Shown one piece after another: positions 35,081 to 44,183 of a DNA stretch of 64,000 nt (position 1 is the stretch's first letter; each line of letters opens with the position of its first letter). Location: NCBI GenBank assembly GCA_023663505.1, contig JAMPHH010000003.1, positions 89,354 to 153,353 of the forward strand. The letters run 5' to 3'. Under the pieces are notes generated by a model. It did not search any database, was not told where the DNA came from, and saw only the letters and a program-made list of their open reading frames with translations. The translations under genes and the position numbers were made by a program. Origin of the DNA: Muribaculum sp. Its GTDB lineage: Bacteria > Bacillota > Clostridia > Lachnospirales > Lachnospiraceae.

Positions 35081-35172
35081 ATAAAAAATCTCCTTTTGGT
35101 GCAGGAACGGTTGAAATATCCTCCGCAACTCTTTATAATATCTATATATTGCATGTTTATGGGAGAACGAAA

Positions 35173-36984
35173 ATGGACACAGAAAAATTACTTCCGGATT
35201 ATAACAACTATCGAAAAATATTCGACATCACCGCCAATCTGATCTACCTTGCGCTTGTAGCCTTTGAATTGGTGTTCTACAAGATCATGGAGCATCTTAA
35301 TCTGCTCACGCTTCCCGTCAGGGAATATATCATCTATTATATCCTGCTGCCGGTGGTTCTGCTCGCCGTGACTCTCGTGCTGCAGGAGCTCTGTGTGCGC
35401 TCTGAGAGGATTCCCGAGCCGGTGAAAAATGTCTCGCCCATCATCACCATTGTATGCATGTTCGGCGCACTGTCAATCATACATAGAGGAGTCGGCGGAA
35501 TCATACACCTCGTATGTATCCCGATTGCCATGACGGTTGTATTTTGCAGCTATAAGGTGTGTGCCGCTATCATTGCGCTCAGTGAGCTGTGGATCGGTAT
35601 ACTTGCCCTATCCTGCTTTATCTCCCCCGTGACCTCCGACGGTGATGAATACCTCGTTCCGGAGCTTATCATAGCCGCGGCAACTGTTGCCGTATGCGGG
35701 GCAGTCGCCATTATCCTCGTCACCCTTTTAAACCAACAAAACAGCAAGCTTCTCGTGGCGACCCTGACCGCTCAGGACGCGGAGCAAAGGGCGCAGGAGG
35801 CAAGTAAGGCCAAATCCGCCTTTCTCTCCAATATGTCCCACGAGATACGCACACCCATGAACGCCATAATCGGCATGACAGACGTGATGCTGCGCAGCGA
35901 ACGCTCTCCCGAGGACACCAAGTATTTGATGAATATCAAAAACTCCGGCGACGCCCTGCTAGCCATTATCAACGACATTCTGGACTTTTCCAAGATCGAA
36001 TCGGGCAAGCTTGAGATCATAGAGGAGGAATATGAGACTGCCGCCATGTTCAGCGACCTGAGCGTGATCTTCAAGACAAGGATCGGCGACAAGAAGGTGG
36101 AGCTGCTCTTTGACATTGACGAGAATCTGCCGAAGGCACTCTACGGCGACGCCCTGCGCATCCGCCAGATCATCATCAACCTGATGAACAATGCCACCAA
36201 GTTCACCGAGGAGGGCTATGTCAAGCTGACCATAAAGGTGCAGGAGATCAAGGACAAGGACATCGAGCTGTACTTCTCCGTCCAAGACAGCGGACAGGGC
36301 ATTCGCGAGGACGATCTCGCGAAGCTGTTCCACTCCTTTGAACAGGTGAATACCAAGAAAAACCACAGCAAGGAGGGCACGGGGCTTGGTCTTGCCATTT
36401 CCAAGCAGCTCGTGGAGCTTATGGGGGGCAGCATAGGCGTGACCAGTGAGTATGGCAAGGGCAGCGAGTTTTATTTCACGATTCATCAGGAGGTCAGGGA
36501 CTTTGCGAAGACTGATCTGACCTTGGACTATGAACAGATGCAGCAGGCAAGCAGGAAGCAGGAGCAGGAATTCATGAACTTCACCGCTCCTGACGCACTG
36601 GTGTTGATGGCGGAGGACAACGAGATCAACGCGGAGGTCGCCATAGCACTGATGGAGCCTCTTGGAATGCAGATCGAGCTTGCGGAGAACGGTCAGACCG
36701 CATTGGATAAAATCAGGGAGAAGCACTATGACCTCGTGTTCATGGATCATATGATGCCCGTGAAGGACGGAGTGGAGGCGACAAGGGAATTGCGGGAAAT
36801 GGAGGGCGATTATTATCATAAGCTCCCCGTCATCGCCTTGTCCGCAAATGCTTTGGTGGACTCCCAGAAAGAATTTGCCGAGGCGGGAATGAACGACTTT
36901 CTGGCAAAACCCATATCAATGAAGGAGGTATGCCGGGTGCTCAGGAAATGGCTGCCGGAGGAAAAGCTACATGAGATGAAATGA
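35173..36984 (+). CDS. Hybrid sensor histidine kinase with C-terminal receiver
   Basis: 603 residues from the ATG at 35173 (GGGAG upstream; an earlier in-frame ATG at 35062 lies in the repeat element). About six membrane spans (15-190), a short coiled coil, the HisKA box S-N-M-S-H-E-I-R-T-P-M-N-A-I (His 223), the HATPase domain (N-L-M-N-N-A-T-K-F-T, G-T-G-L-G-L-A-I-S) and a receiver domain (A-E-D-N-E-I-N and phospho-acceptor in D-L-V-F-M-D-H-M-M-P). No recognisable sensing domain apart from the membrane part. No separate response regulator is next to it. The signal is unknown. Followed by an intrinsic terminator. Confidence 0.9.
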   Translation: MDTEKLLPDYNNYRKIFDITANLIYLALVAFELVFYKIMEHLNLLTLPVREYIIYYILLPVVLLAVTLVLQELCVRSERIPEPVKNVSPIITIVCMFGALSIIHRGVGGIIHLVCIPIAMTVVFCSYKVCAAIIALSELWIGILALSCFISPVTSDGDEYLVPELIIAAATVAVCGAVAIILVTLLNQQNSKLLVATLTAQDAEQRAQEASKAKSAFLSNMSHEIRTPMNAIIGMTDVMLRSERSPEDTKYLMNIKNSGDALLAIINDILDFSKIESGKLEIIEEEYETAAMFSDLSVIFKTRIGDKKVELLFDIDENLPKALYGDALRIRQIIINLMNNATKFTEEGYVKLTIKVQEIKDKDIELYFSVQDSGQGIREDDLAKLFHSFEQVNTKKNHSKEGTGLGLAISKQLVELMGGSIGVTSEYGKGSEFYFTIHQEVRDFAKTDLTLDYEQMQQASRKQEQEFMNFTAPDALVLMAEDNEINAEVAIALMEPLGMQIELAENGQTALDKIREKHYDLVFMDHMMPVKDGVEATRELREMEGDYYHKLPVIALSANALVDSQKEFAEAGMNDFLAKPISMKEVCRVLRKWLPEEKLHEMK

Positions 36985-37035
36985 TTGTCAACTATCCTTT
37001 TTGCCCCAAAAAGTTAAGACAATTTTATTTTTTTT
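36984..37035 (+). terminator. Intrinsic terminator after the hybrid kinase
   Basis: Stem ATTGTC...GACAAT with an inner CTTTTT/AAAAAG stem, then TTTATTTTTTTT. It starts at the stop codon of the kinase gene. Confidence 0.65.
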
Positions 37036-37056
37036 AAGAAATTATCCATAAAAAGG

Positions 37057-37085
37057 TTGAGGAAAACATAAAAAGATAGTAGAAT
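37057..37085 (+). promoter_or_regulatory. Sigma-A type promoter of the EAL - hydrogenase/MCP operon
   Basis: TTGAGG (37057-37062), 17 bases, TAGAAT (37080-37085). The ~95-nt leader to 37184 contains short inverted sequences (GGCTGAACCGTAAC also occurs inverted at the edge of copy A) but no riboswitch I can recognise. Confidence 0.55.
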
Positions 37086-37183
37086 TATATTGTAACAGGT
37101 GCCGAAATGAACTGAAAACCCATTTTGTGCATCAATGTTGCAGCTCAGTGGAAGGCTGAACCGTAACGTTTGGGAGGGTTCGC

Positions 37184-38470
37184 ATGAACAATTACTATAG
37201 CATCACATCCGGAAATAGTAATTTCATCAATAAGGCGATTTCTCTGGTGGAGTCCGGTGAGCACAGACTCGCCTTTATCGCATTGGACATCAGTAATTTT
37301 AAGTATATTAACGACTTTTACGGAATGAGCGAGGGCGACGAGGTCATGGCGGATATCGCCGCCTTTTTCTTCATCGACGAGCCCCTCTGCCTTGCCGCAT
37401 ATGGCATGGGCTTTGACCAGTTTCGAGGGGTGTATGACACCACCAATCTGTCCAAGGACGAGCTGATCTACTATCTCACCAAGAAAAGTCAGGAATTTGA
37501 GAATGATCTATATATGCGATATCCTCTGGTTCACAATCATGTATATATCGGAATTTATTTTTATGAGGATACAAGCGTTGACGTGCGCATTGCAATCGAC
37601 CGCTCCAACCTTGCCAAAAAAGCCATCAAGGGCACCTTTAACACCAACTGTCAGGTATTCAACGACAATAACTGCCGTGAGCACCTCGATAATATGAATA
37701 TGTCCAATCTGTTTATCCGCTCCGCGGAGACAGACAGCATCGAGCTCTATATACAGCCCAAGGTATCTATCTCCCAAAACTGTGTGGTCGGCGGGGAGGC
37801 TCTTGTAAGAATGCGCGATGAACAAGGGAATATCATCATGCCCGGTCGATTTGTCCCCGTGCTTGAGCGCATCGGGCTGATAGATAAGCTGGATAAGATC
37901 ATGATCGAGAAGGTGTTTGCCTTCCAGCGCAAATGCTTGGACGAGGGAATGAACACCTATGTAATCTCCGTAAATGTCTCAAAGCAGGAATTTACCAACG
38001 CTCAATTTGTGGAAAAGATCTTGAACCTTCAAAGGCAATATGAGATTCCTCCCGAGCTTGTGGAGTTTGAACTGGTAGAATCCACCTTCGTCAACGACCT
38101 CTCGAGCATCGTGGAGACGATCGACAGTCTGAGGAACAAGGGATTTCAGATCAGCGTTGACGATTTCGGATCGGGGTATTCCTCCCTGAACCAGATCGCC
38201 AATATTCCCGCTGACATCATCAAGCTCGATGGCACGTTTGCCCGTGAATCCCTGAAAACCGATAAGGGGCGCGCTGTCATCAAGTCCCTGATCACTATGC
38301 TGAACGAAGTAAATTACCGCGTGATATTTGAAGGGATTGAAAGCAGGGAGCAGGTCGATCTGGTGGCCTCCTACGGCTGTGACACGGTTCAGGGCTTCTA
38401 TTACAGCCGCCCCGTCCAGGCAAAAGAATTTGCAGAAAAGTACGGGCGCAATAAGATTTTGCCGCAGTAA
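37184..38470 (+). CDS. Cyclic-di-GMP phosphodiesterase (EAL) with degenerate GGDEF domain
   Basis: 428 residues, no membrane span. Residues 25-165 are a GGDEF fold, but the signature is Y-G-M-G-F-D-Q-F instead of G-G-D-E-F, so cyclase activity is unlikely. Residues 180-425 are an EAL domain with the expected residues: G-G-E-A-L-V-R-M, V-N-V-S, F-E-L-V-E-S, S-V-D-D-F-G-S-G-Y-S-S, I-I-K-L-D, E-G-I-E-S and Q-G-F-Y-Y-S-R-P, so it probably degrades c-di-GMP. GGGAGGG precedes the ATG. It is followed after 35 bp by the hydrogenase-like chemoreceptor, so c-di-GMP and chemotaxis are linked. Confidence 0.9.
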   Translation: MNNYYSITSGNSNFINKAISLVESGEHRLAFIALDISNFKYINDFYGMSEGDEVMADIAAFFFIDEPLCLAAYGMGFDQFRGVYDTTNLSKDELIYYLTKKSQEFENDLYMRYPLVHNHVYIGIYFYEDTSVDVRIAIDRSNLAKKAIKGTFNTNCQVFNDNNCREHLDNMNMSNLFIRSAETDSIELYIQPKVSISQNCVVGGEALVRMRDEQGNIIMPGRFVPVLERIGLIDKLDKIMIEKVFAFQRKCLDEGMNTYVISVNVSKQEFTNAQFVEKILNLQRQYEIPPELVEFELVESTFVNDLSSIVETIDSLRNKGFQISVDDFGSGYSSLNQIANIPADIIKLDGTFARESLKTDKGRAVIKSLITMLNEVNYRVIFEGIESREQVDLVASYGCDTVQGFYYSRPVQAKEFAEKYGRNKILPQ

Positions 38471-38505
38471 TGTCCTACCGATAAAAAACAAAGGAAAAGG
38501 TGATT

Positions 38506-40434
38506 ATGGGAAGAATTTGTTTGGATACTGACAAATGTGTCGGTTGTAATGCCTGTGTGAGAAACTGTCCGGTGATGGATGCAAACATTGCCAAAATGGA
38601 CGAGAACGGAACACTGATCATACATATCGACGAGGACAAATGCATCAAATGCGGGGCCTGCATCAAGGCGTGCTCGCATCAGGCCCGCCATTTTGAAGAT
38701 GACATTGATGCCTTTTTAGATGCGCTGAAGTCCAAGGAGGAGCTCGTACTGATCGCCGCCCCGTCCATTAAGATCGGCTTTGACGGCAAGTGGCGGCATG
38801 TCCTGCAATGGTGCAGGAATCAAGGCGTCCAAAAGGTTTATGACGTCTCCTTCGGCGCAGACATTTGTACATGGGCGCATCTGCGATACCTAAAGCAGCA
38901 TCCTGACGCCAAGGTGATCTCACAGCCTTGCGCCGCCGTTGTCAATTATGTGTTAAAGCACAGACCTGAATTGATCGATAAGCTTTCCCCGGTTCATAGC
39001 CCCATGCTATGTCTGGGAATCTATCTGAGAAAGGTATTGGGGTACAAGGGCAAAATTGCCGCAATCTCTCCCTGTATCGCTAAGGCGGATGAATTTCATG
39101 ACACTCATGTCATTGATTATAACGTGACTATGGAGCACCTAAGAGACCATTTCGTGCAAACGGGTGTGAAGCTGCCTGATGTCAAGATATACAGTAAGTT
39201 TGAATTTGATGACCATGTGGGGCTTGAGGGCGCCATTTATCCCAAGCCCGGCGGACTGATGAAAAACCTTTTGATCCATGAGCCGACTATGCAGGTGATC
39301 ACCTCCGAGGGTGTGGAAAAGCTTTATGAGGATTTGGATCTGTATCTGACGCAGAATCCTAAGGATCTGCCCACAGTTTTTGACGTTCTAAGCTGCAAGG
39401 ACGGCTGCAACGGCGGTCCTGCCACGGGCGCCAATTACCACTGCTTTGCCATGAACAACATCATGTATGACGTGGAGCAGTATGCACATAGCGTCCGCCA
39501 GAAGAATAAAACCAAAAAGGGTGTGGATCTGCAGTTTGACGGATTTGACAAGACTCTCAATCTGCAGGATTACATCCGCACTTATAAGCCATATGGCAAT
39601 AAAAAGGTCGAGGTGAAGGAATCCGACATTGAACGTGTATTTAAGATGTTGGGCAAAAATACGGAGAAAGAACGGCATTTCGACTGCCACGCATGTGGTT
39701 TCCCCACCTGTCGTGATATGGCAATAGCGTTGGCAAAGGGAATTAACGAAAAGGAAAACTGCCACCAGTATATGATGCACTCCATCAGGGAAGAACGGCA
39801 AAAGGTCGAGGACGTCAATCGCAAGGTGAGCGAGATGAACGAGGAGCTGATGAACATGTTCCAGCAGCTTGCAAACCGTATTGAGAATGTCAAGACCGAG
39901 ACAGATATGATTCGCAATACCGGAATACATACAACGGAGAAAATGAACGCTTTGACAGAGAAAATGAATGATTTGGTGGCATTGAACGACCAAATTAAGA
40001 ATTCCGCAGACGACATCAAGTGCAGCGTCAGCAATTATAATATCATGACGCAAAACGTTGAGAAAATCGCAGGAATGATCAAGCTGCTGTCCCTCAATGC
40101 CTCTATCGAGGCCGCAAGGGCAGGCGAAGCCGGCAAGGGCTTTGCCGTGGTCGCGTCCAGCATCCGCGAATTGTCCGAGGATTCCAGAGAGTCGGTTGTG
40201 TCGGCGAACAAAAATGACGAGGCGATCAATGCGTCGATTGACGGAATTTCCAACGTGATCGATGACTTCAACCAAATGATCACGGAGCTTTTGGAATCCG
40301 TGCAGAATATGATTACAGATGTCAACCAAACCTCCGAAAACGGACGCATCATACAAGATGCCATGGATAATGTGACAAGCATGTCAGAAGACATGAAGGC
40401 CATGGTTCAGAGAACGAATGAGATTTTACATTGA
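38506..40434 (+). CDS. Soluble chemoreceptor with ferredoxin and [FeFe]-hydrogenase-like sensor domain
   Basis: 642 residues, no membrane span. Residues 1-60: two [4Fe-4S] sites (C11-x2-C14-x2-C17-x3-C21 and C46-x2-C49-x2-C52-x3-C56). Residues 70-325: hydrogenase catalytic-domain homologue; the H-cluster cysteines are kept (Q-P-C142, S-P-C190-I-A-K, S-C297-K-D-G-C301), but the proton-relay cysteine before C142 is proline. Residues 390-420: an extra four-cysteine motif (C394-x2-C397-x4-C402...C419). Residues 425-642: MCP signalling coiled coil with tip N-A-S-I-E-A-A-R-A-G-E-A-G-K-G-F-A-V-V-A. Likely senses H2 or redox state and signals to CheA. Start at 38506 rather than GTG 38500. Confidence 0.9.
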   Translation: MGRICLDTDKCVGCNACVRNCPVMDANIAKMDENGTLIIHIDEDKCIKCGACIKACSHQARHFEDDIDAFLDALKSKEELVLIAAPSIKIGFDGKWRHVLQWCRNQGVQKVYDVSFGADICTWAHLRYLKQHPDAKVISQPCAAVVNYVLKHRPELIDKLSPVHSPMLCLGIYLRKVLGYKGKIAAISPCIAKADEFHDTHVIDYNVTMEHLRDHFVQTGVKLPDVKIYSKFEFDDHVGLEGAIYPKPGGLMKNLLIHEPTMQVITSEGVEKLYEDLDLYLTQNPKDLPTVFDVLSCKDGCNGGPATGANYHCFAMNNIMYDVEQYAHSVRQKNKTKKGVDLQFDGFDKTLNLQDYIRTYKPYGNKKVEVKESDIERVFKMLGKNTEKERHFDCHACGFPTCRDMAIALAKGINEKENCHQYMMHSIREERQKVEDVNRKVSEMNEELMNMFQQLANRIENVKTETDMIRNTGIHTTEKMNALTEKMNDLVALNDQIKNSADDIKCSVSNYNIMTQNVEKIAGMIKLLSLNASIEAARAGEAGKGFAVVASSIRELSEDSRESVVSANKNDEAINASIDGISNVIDDFNQMITELLESVQNMITDVNQTSENGRIIQDAMDNVTSMSEDMKAMVQRTNEILH

Positions 40435-40466
40435 CGGATAAGATGTCTGCAAGCTGTCATTGCACC

Positions 40467-40500
40467 AAAAACCACTGCTGATTGCTCCGCAGTGGTTTTT
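40467..40500. terminator. Bidirectional intrinsic terminator
   Basis: AAAAACCACTGC, 10-base loop, GCAGTGGTTTTT, with T-runs on both strands. It serves the chemoreceptor gene (plus) and spoIIID (minus). Confidence 0.9.
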
Positions 40501-40517
40501 CTGTTTGATATGCTTTT

Positions 40518-40775
40518 TTAACGATTATGTATCTGCAGATATTTCTCTTTTGTGGCCATTCCGCCGCGGATATGCCGCTCCGACTTGTTCACATCCAAAA
40601 CCTTCCTCGCCTGCGTCGCCAGTGCGGGGTTGATCTGCGCCAGCCTGTCAGTAACGTCCTTATGTACCGTTGATTTAGATACTCCAAATGCCTTGGCAGT
40701 CTGTCTCACTGTGGCATTGTTGTCAATGATATAGTTAGCAATACTGACGGCACGTTCTTCAATATAATCCTTCAA
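40518..40775 (-). CDS. spoIIID: Sporulation transcription factor SpoIIID
   Basis: 85 residues, the standard size. Helix-turn-helix T-V-R-Q-T-A-K-A-F-G-V-S-K-S-T-V-H-K-D-V, then R-L-x-x-I-N-P-x-L-A-x-x-A-R-K-V-L-D-x-N-K-x-E-R-H-I-R-G-G-x-A-T-x-x-K-Y, which is close to the B. subtilis protein. It acts in the mother cell to switch sigma-E genes. This is good evidence that the organism belongs to a spore-forming lineage. Confidence 0.96.
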   Translation of the reverse strand: MKDYIEERAVSIANYIIDNNATVRQTAKAFGVSKSTVHKDVTDRLAQINPALATQARKVLDVNKSERHIRGGMATKEKYLQIHNR

Positions 40776-40836
40776 AGGAAATCCCCTCAGAATACTTTTT
40801 TACATTGTATGAAGTATTCTCAAAGGGTATGACTGA

Positions 40837-41424
40837 CTATTCCAAGTATATCCAGTTGATATGGTATTTTTTACCCACGGCTTCACCGATATTGTTCACG
40901 TAATCCTCCAGCAAGGATTGGGCTCGCTGCTGCGCGCTCTGCAGCAGGGCGGTGTCGCTTGCAGCCTTGTCCCGCATGTTTTCCTGTGCCTCCTCAAACG
41001 CCTTGGTCTGATCCTGCGCAGTGATAGCGGCAGAGTCGCGCTCTACATAATAGGAATCCTCGGTCAGACTCCTCTCGTCCACTGCAATGTCCAGTATCAC
41101 GGCAGGCGGTATGGATATCGTGACATCTGTGTCCTCGACCTCTATCTCAAGCCTTGCAGCATCAATTCCGATTGTCACAACCCCGCTGTATTCCACCCAG
41201 AAACGCTTATCCTTCTTCCAGAGCCAGAAGCCCTCCGCATCCTCCTCAAAATACTTTGCGACAACATGATAATAGCAGTCCATCGTCGCCATCTCGCAGA
41301 TCGCCTTCATACGCGACGACTGGGGCTCAAAATCCACGTTCCCCGACGGGTCGTCAGTCCGTGCACATGCGGTACAGCTCCCCAAAATCAATACGAGTAT
41401 CCATGCCAATATCATTCTCTTCAT
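40837..41424 (-). CDS. DUF4230 lipoprotein
   Basis: 195 residues from the ATG at 41424, which overlaps the stop of the preceding gene by ATGA. The first 22 residues are a signal peptide ending in a lipobox-like L-I-L-G-S-C-T-A-C. The body has the DUF4230 pattern (strands with V-E-Y-S-G-V-V-T-I-G-I-D, a conserved helix and a C-terminal Q-S-A-Q-Q-R-A-Q-S-L-L-E-D-Y). It is a paralogue of the gene just upstream; DUF4230 proteins are anchored outside the membrane, function unknown. The frame is open further upstream, but that stretch overlaps the neighbour. Confidence 0.75.
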   Translation of the reverse strand: MKRMILAWILVLILGSCTACARTDDPSGNVDFEPQSSRMKAICEMATMDCYYHVVAKYFEEDAEGFWLWKKDKRFWVEYSGVVTIGIDAARLEIEVEDTDVTISIPPAVILDIAVDERSLTEDSYYVERDSAAITAQDQTKAFEEAQENMRDKAASDTALLQSAQQRAQSLLEDYVNNIGEAVGKKYHINWIYLE

Positions 41425-42047
41425 TCCGCCGCATCCCCCTGTGTCCTGATTTCCAATACATACTCGGAATCCAACTGCTGCACAAAAGGAAGAATCAGCG
41501 CTCTCAAAATATTCTGAGCGTTCTGCTCCGCCAACTGACAGATCCTCTCCTCGGATGCGCATTTGCGCTCGACATCCGCGATGCACGCCTTGTACGCCTG
41601 TTGGGAAACGGTATTGGTATCCGCTTTCTTATCCTCAAACATATAATCTAAAGAAGCAATATCCACATTGATATCCGTAATCCGTACCTCGGGAATTGTC
41701 ACGGTGATCGTTTTATCCTTCACCTCCACGTCCACCTTGTCAAAATCGATCCCTGCCTTCACCCTTGACTCATATGCGCAGTAATAAGCCACCATGTCAC
41801 TCTTGTCCCCGTCCATCACCGTGCATATATCATTGTAGACACACTCATAGGTTGACAGGTCGCTCAGACCGATCACGGAGTACAGCTTAGATTCCAGCTC
41901 CACCTCCGCCTCCTGCGCCTTTCGAATGGCGGCCTGCTCTTTCACCCTAAAAAGTGTTATTGACATAAAAACAGCCAAAATAATCGCTAAGACCAAGATT
42001 ATCAGCCAGACCCTTTTTCCATTATGCGTCACGGATTCTCTACTCAA
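41421..42047 (-). CDS. DUF4230 membrane-anchored protein
   Basis: 208 residues if started at a TTG (42047) with GGGAGGG 9 bases upstream; GTG starts at 42068 and 42032 are alternatives. One N-terminal membrane span (V-W-L-I-I-L-V-L-A-I-I-L-A-V-F-M), then an outside domain with E-S-R-V-K-A-G-I-D-F-D-K-V-D-V-E-V-K-D-K-T-I-T-V-T-I-P typical of DUF4230. Translationally coupled to the paralogous lipoprotein gene downstream. Function unknown. Confidence 0.75.
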   Translation of the reverse strand: MSRESVTHNGKRVWLIILVLAIILAVFMSITLFRVKEQAAIRKAQEAEVELESKLYSVIGLSDLSTYECVYNDICTVMDGDKSDMVAYYCAYESRVKAGIDFDKVDVEVKDKTITVTIPEVRITDINVDIASLDYMFEDKKADTNTVSQQAYKACIADVERKCASEERICQLAEQNAQNILRALILPFVQQLDSEYVLEIRTQGDAAE

Positions 42048-42131
42048 GCTTACTGCCCTCCCTGTCACCCTTTTATCCCAATTATACTACTGTCTCCCGC
42101 CCATAGACAAGCATCTTGGATAAAAAAGCTC

Positions 42132-43025
42132 CTATGACGTCTTTTTCTTTAGCTCTACGACCTCTCCCTCCAATATATTTACCCTGACGGAAAGCATCTC
42201 AATCTCCCCGTCACGCTTGGTAGCCGCATGCAGATTTCTTGCCAAATCCAAATGCCCCTCCGCAACCCGCTTAATGTTCTCGCATAGCTCATTTTCCATA
42301 CGGAGCTTCACAACCTTCATATCGGCTTGAACCATATCCATTTTGTCATCTAACTGCGCAACACCTGACTCCACTCCCATCATTCTGACGTTGAGTTCGG
42401 CAACTCCTGTCTCCACCCCTGTCATTCTGACATTGAGTTCGGCGACTCCTGTCTCCACCCCTGTCATTCTGACATTGAGTTCGGCGACTCCTGTCTCCAC
42501 CTCTGTCATTCTGACATTGAGTTCGGCGACTCCTGTCTCCACCTCTGTCATTCTGGTTTTGAGCCCAACAATCTCCGTCTCCACTCCTATCATTCTGACA
42601 TTGAGTCCTGCGACTTCCACCTTGACCTCAGCCATATCTTCCTTCAGCCCGGCAATCTCCGTCTCCACTCCCGTCATTCTGGTCTTGAGCTCGACAATTT
42701 CAGCCTTGACCTCAGCCATGTCTTCCTTCAGCCCGGCAACCTCCGTCTCTAACCTTGTCACTCTAGTCTTGAGATCGGCGACCTCTGCCTTGACCTCTGC
42801 CATATCTTCCTTTAGCCCCGCGACCTCTGCCTTGACCTCTGCCATATCTTCCTTTAGTCCGGCGACCTCTGCCTTGACCTCTGCCATATCTTCCTTTAGT
42901 CCGGCGACCTCTGCCTTGACCTCTGCCATATCTTCCTTTAGTCCGGCGACCGCGCTAAGAACAAGCTTCGTGTTCTCCTGCACCTTTTCCATTTCTTTCA
43001 AAATAATTTGCGTGTCATTATTCAT
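42132..43025 (-). CDS. Coiled-coil protein built from 14-residue repeats
   Basis: 297 residues, soluble, no signal peptide. From residue 27 to about 235 the chain consists of 14-residue units, first V-A-G-L-K-E-D-M-A-E-V-K-A-E (four near-identical copies), then variants such as V-A-E-L-N-V-R-M-T-G-V-E-T-G. Two heptads per unit make a long trimeric or dimeric coiled coil. At the DNA level the units are 42 bp with near-identical copies (42780-42950 and 42360-42550). The last 60 residues are a non-repeated charged helix. AAGGAGG precedes the ATG. The function is unknown; such repeats change number by slippage. Confidence 0.8.
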   Translation of the reverse strand: MNNDTQIILKEMEKVQENTKLVLSAVAGLKEDMAEVKAEVAGLKEDMAEVKAEVAGLKEDMAEVKAEVAGLKEDMAEVKAEVADLKTRVTRLETEVAGLKEDMAEVKAEIVELKTRMTGVETEIAGLKEDMAEVKVEVAGLNVRMIGVETEIVGLKTRMTEVETGVAELNVRMTEVETGVAELNVRMTGVETGVAELNVRMTGVETGVAELNVRMMGVESGVAQLDDKMDMVQADMKVVKLRMENELCENIKRVAEGHLDLARNLHAATKRDGEIEMLSVRVNILEGEVVELKKKTS

Positions 43026-43146
43026 CTTCCGTTCCTCCTTGTAATTAGTAGTGTATCATATCTCTAAAGAGCATTCCAGTCCACCTAACGTAAAATTTTC
43101 CCCGATTTTTTTAGTTATTTTTTATATATCCTAACGAAAATATTTT

Positions 43147-44016
43147 CTACACTTCTATCAACCTCCCATAACTGCTGCTGTATCGGTAGATCCGATCGGT
43201 CAATTTTTTCCGCTCGTCAAGGAGGGCATTGGCATAGAAAACAGCCGATTTGAGCTCTCCCAAAATCTTGCGCCGCACAGGACAGACCACAACCTCATTG
43301 ACATTCAAAAATCCCACATAATAATCCCCCTCGAGTAGATCCGCCAATCGCTCCTTCATCTCCGGATAGAAAAAGGCAAGCGCACCGTCCACTCCGACAG
43401 CATTGGTCAGGCTATATCCTCTGATATCCTTTCTTTGGGAAAGCTTGGGCGGCAGCGCCGAGTAGGTGTTCAGCATTGCATTGGTCAAAAGTATTTCATC
43501 AGGTACATTCCACTGATTTGCCATCTCCCGATTCACGCGCAGATACCCTCTTTCCTCTGTCTCGCCGCCCACAAGAATATAGAGCACCAAGGCGATATCT
43601 CCGAATTTCCAATAGATGCTGTCCCGCAAAAGCTCCCTGTAGAATCCGTAACAAAGCGGTCTGACAATCATTTTCTCAGGAATCGCCCTGCACCCGTCAT
43701 TCACATTATGCAGCCCGAGCTTGCCGATAATCTCAGGCAATACACTCTGCCACCCCTCCCTGCAAAAACGGTCATAGAGCTTTTCTGCCCCCCAACGAAA
43801 CATATGCGCCGCGCCACATACCTTCCATGTAATGTAGAGGACGTCCTCATCAAACCAAGTATCGGATAATCGTTCACCGCCCAAATCCGGACAAGCAGGT
43901 ATCCCTGCAGCTATTTGTTGATTGTCCTTTTCCAACAATCTGACTTCCTTGTCCATAGTCTCCTCTCTCTGCGATATAGCAGCCATAAGCTCCCTCAAAA
44001 ATCTCTCGTAGGTCAT
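43147..44016 (-). CDS. DUF5688 family protein
   Basis: 289 residues, soluble. The protein starts T-Y-E-R-F-L-R-E-L and has W-F-D-E-D-V-L-Y-I-T-W, V-R-P-L-C-Y-G-F-Y-R and D-I-A-L-V-L-Y-I-L, a pattern I associate with DUF5688, a family concentrated in Lachnospiraceae with no known role. Start at 44016 with AAAGGAG. Behind its own promoter at 44184-44212. Confidence 0.7.
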   Translation of the reverse strand: MTYERFLRELMAAISQREETMDKEVRLLEKDNQQIAAGIPACPDLGGERLSDTWFDEDVLYITWKVCGAAHMFRWGAEKLYDRFCREGWQSVLPEIIGKLGLHNVNDGCRAIPEKMIVRPLCYGFYRELLRDSIYWKFGDIALVLYILVGGETEERGYLRVNREMANQWNVPDEILLTNAMLNTYSALPPKLSQRKDIRGYSLTNAVGVDGALAFFYPEMKERLADLLEGDYYVGFLNVNEVVVCPVRRKILGELKSAVFYANALLDERKKLTDRIYRYSSSYGRLIEV

Positions 44017-44183
44017 ATTTTTCTCCTTTGTGTGATATAGTCATAGCCCTGCAAGGTCTCATACAGATTTGGCTACGCCGATAAAATGTGAATAAAAACC
44101 GGGAAAACGGGCTGAAAACGCCCAAAGAAAAGCAAGTCGTTCGCAATTGCAGATTATTACAATTACCAAATCAACTTGCTCCA

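Noticed and set aside
34928..35128. A 66-codon minus-strand frame inside copy B
   Set aside because: Falls entirely within the palindromic repeat, without a ribosome site; the corresponding frame is not preserved in copy A.
37090..37183. c-di-GMP riboswitch upstream of the EAL gene
   Set aside because: The conserved GEMM core sequences (CACGCACAGGGCAAACC and GGTAGGTAGCGGGG types) are not present.
41425..41586. N-terminal extension of the DUF4230 lipoprotein
   Set aside because: Overlaps the upstream gene; the signal peptide and ATGA coupling define the start at 41424.
42343..43044. A 233-codon plus-strand frame with S/T/V repeats
   Set aside because: Mirror image of the 42-bp repeats of the coiled-coil gene; the minus-strand frame has the ribosome site and makes a sensible coiled coil.
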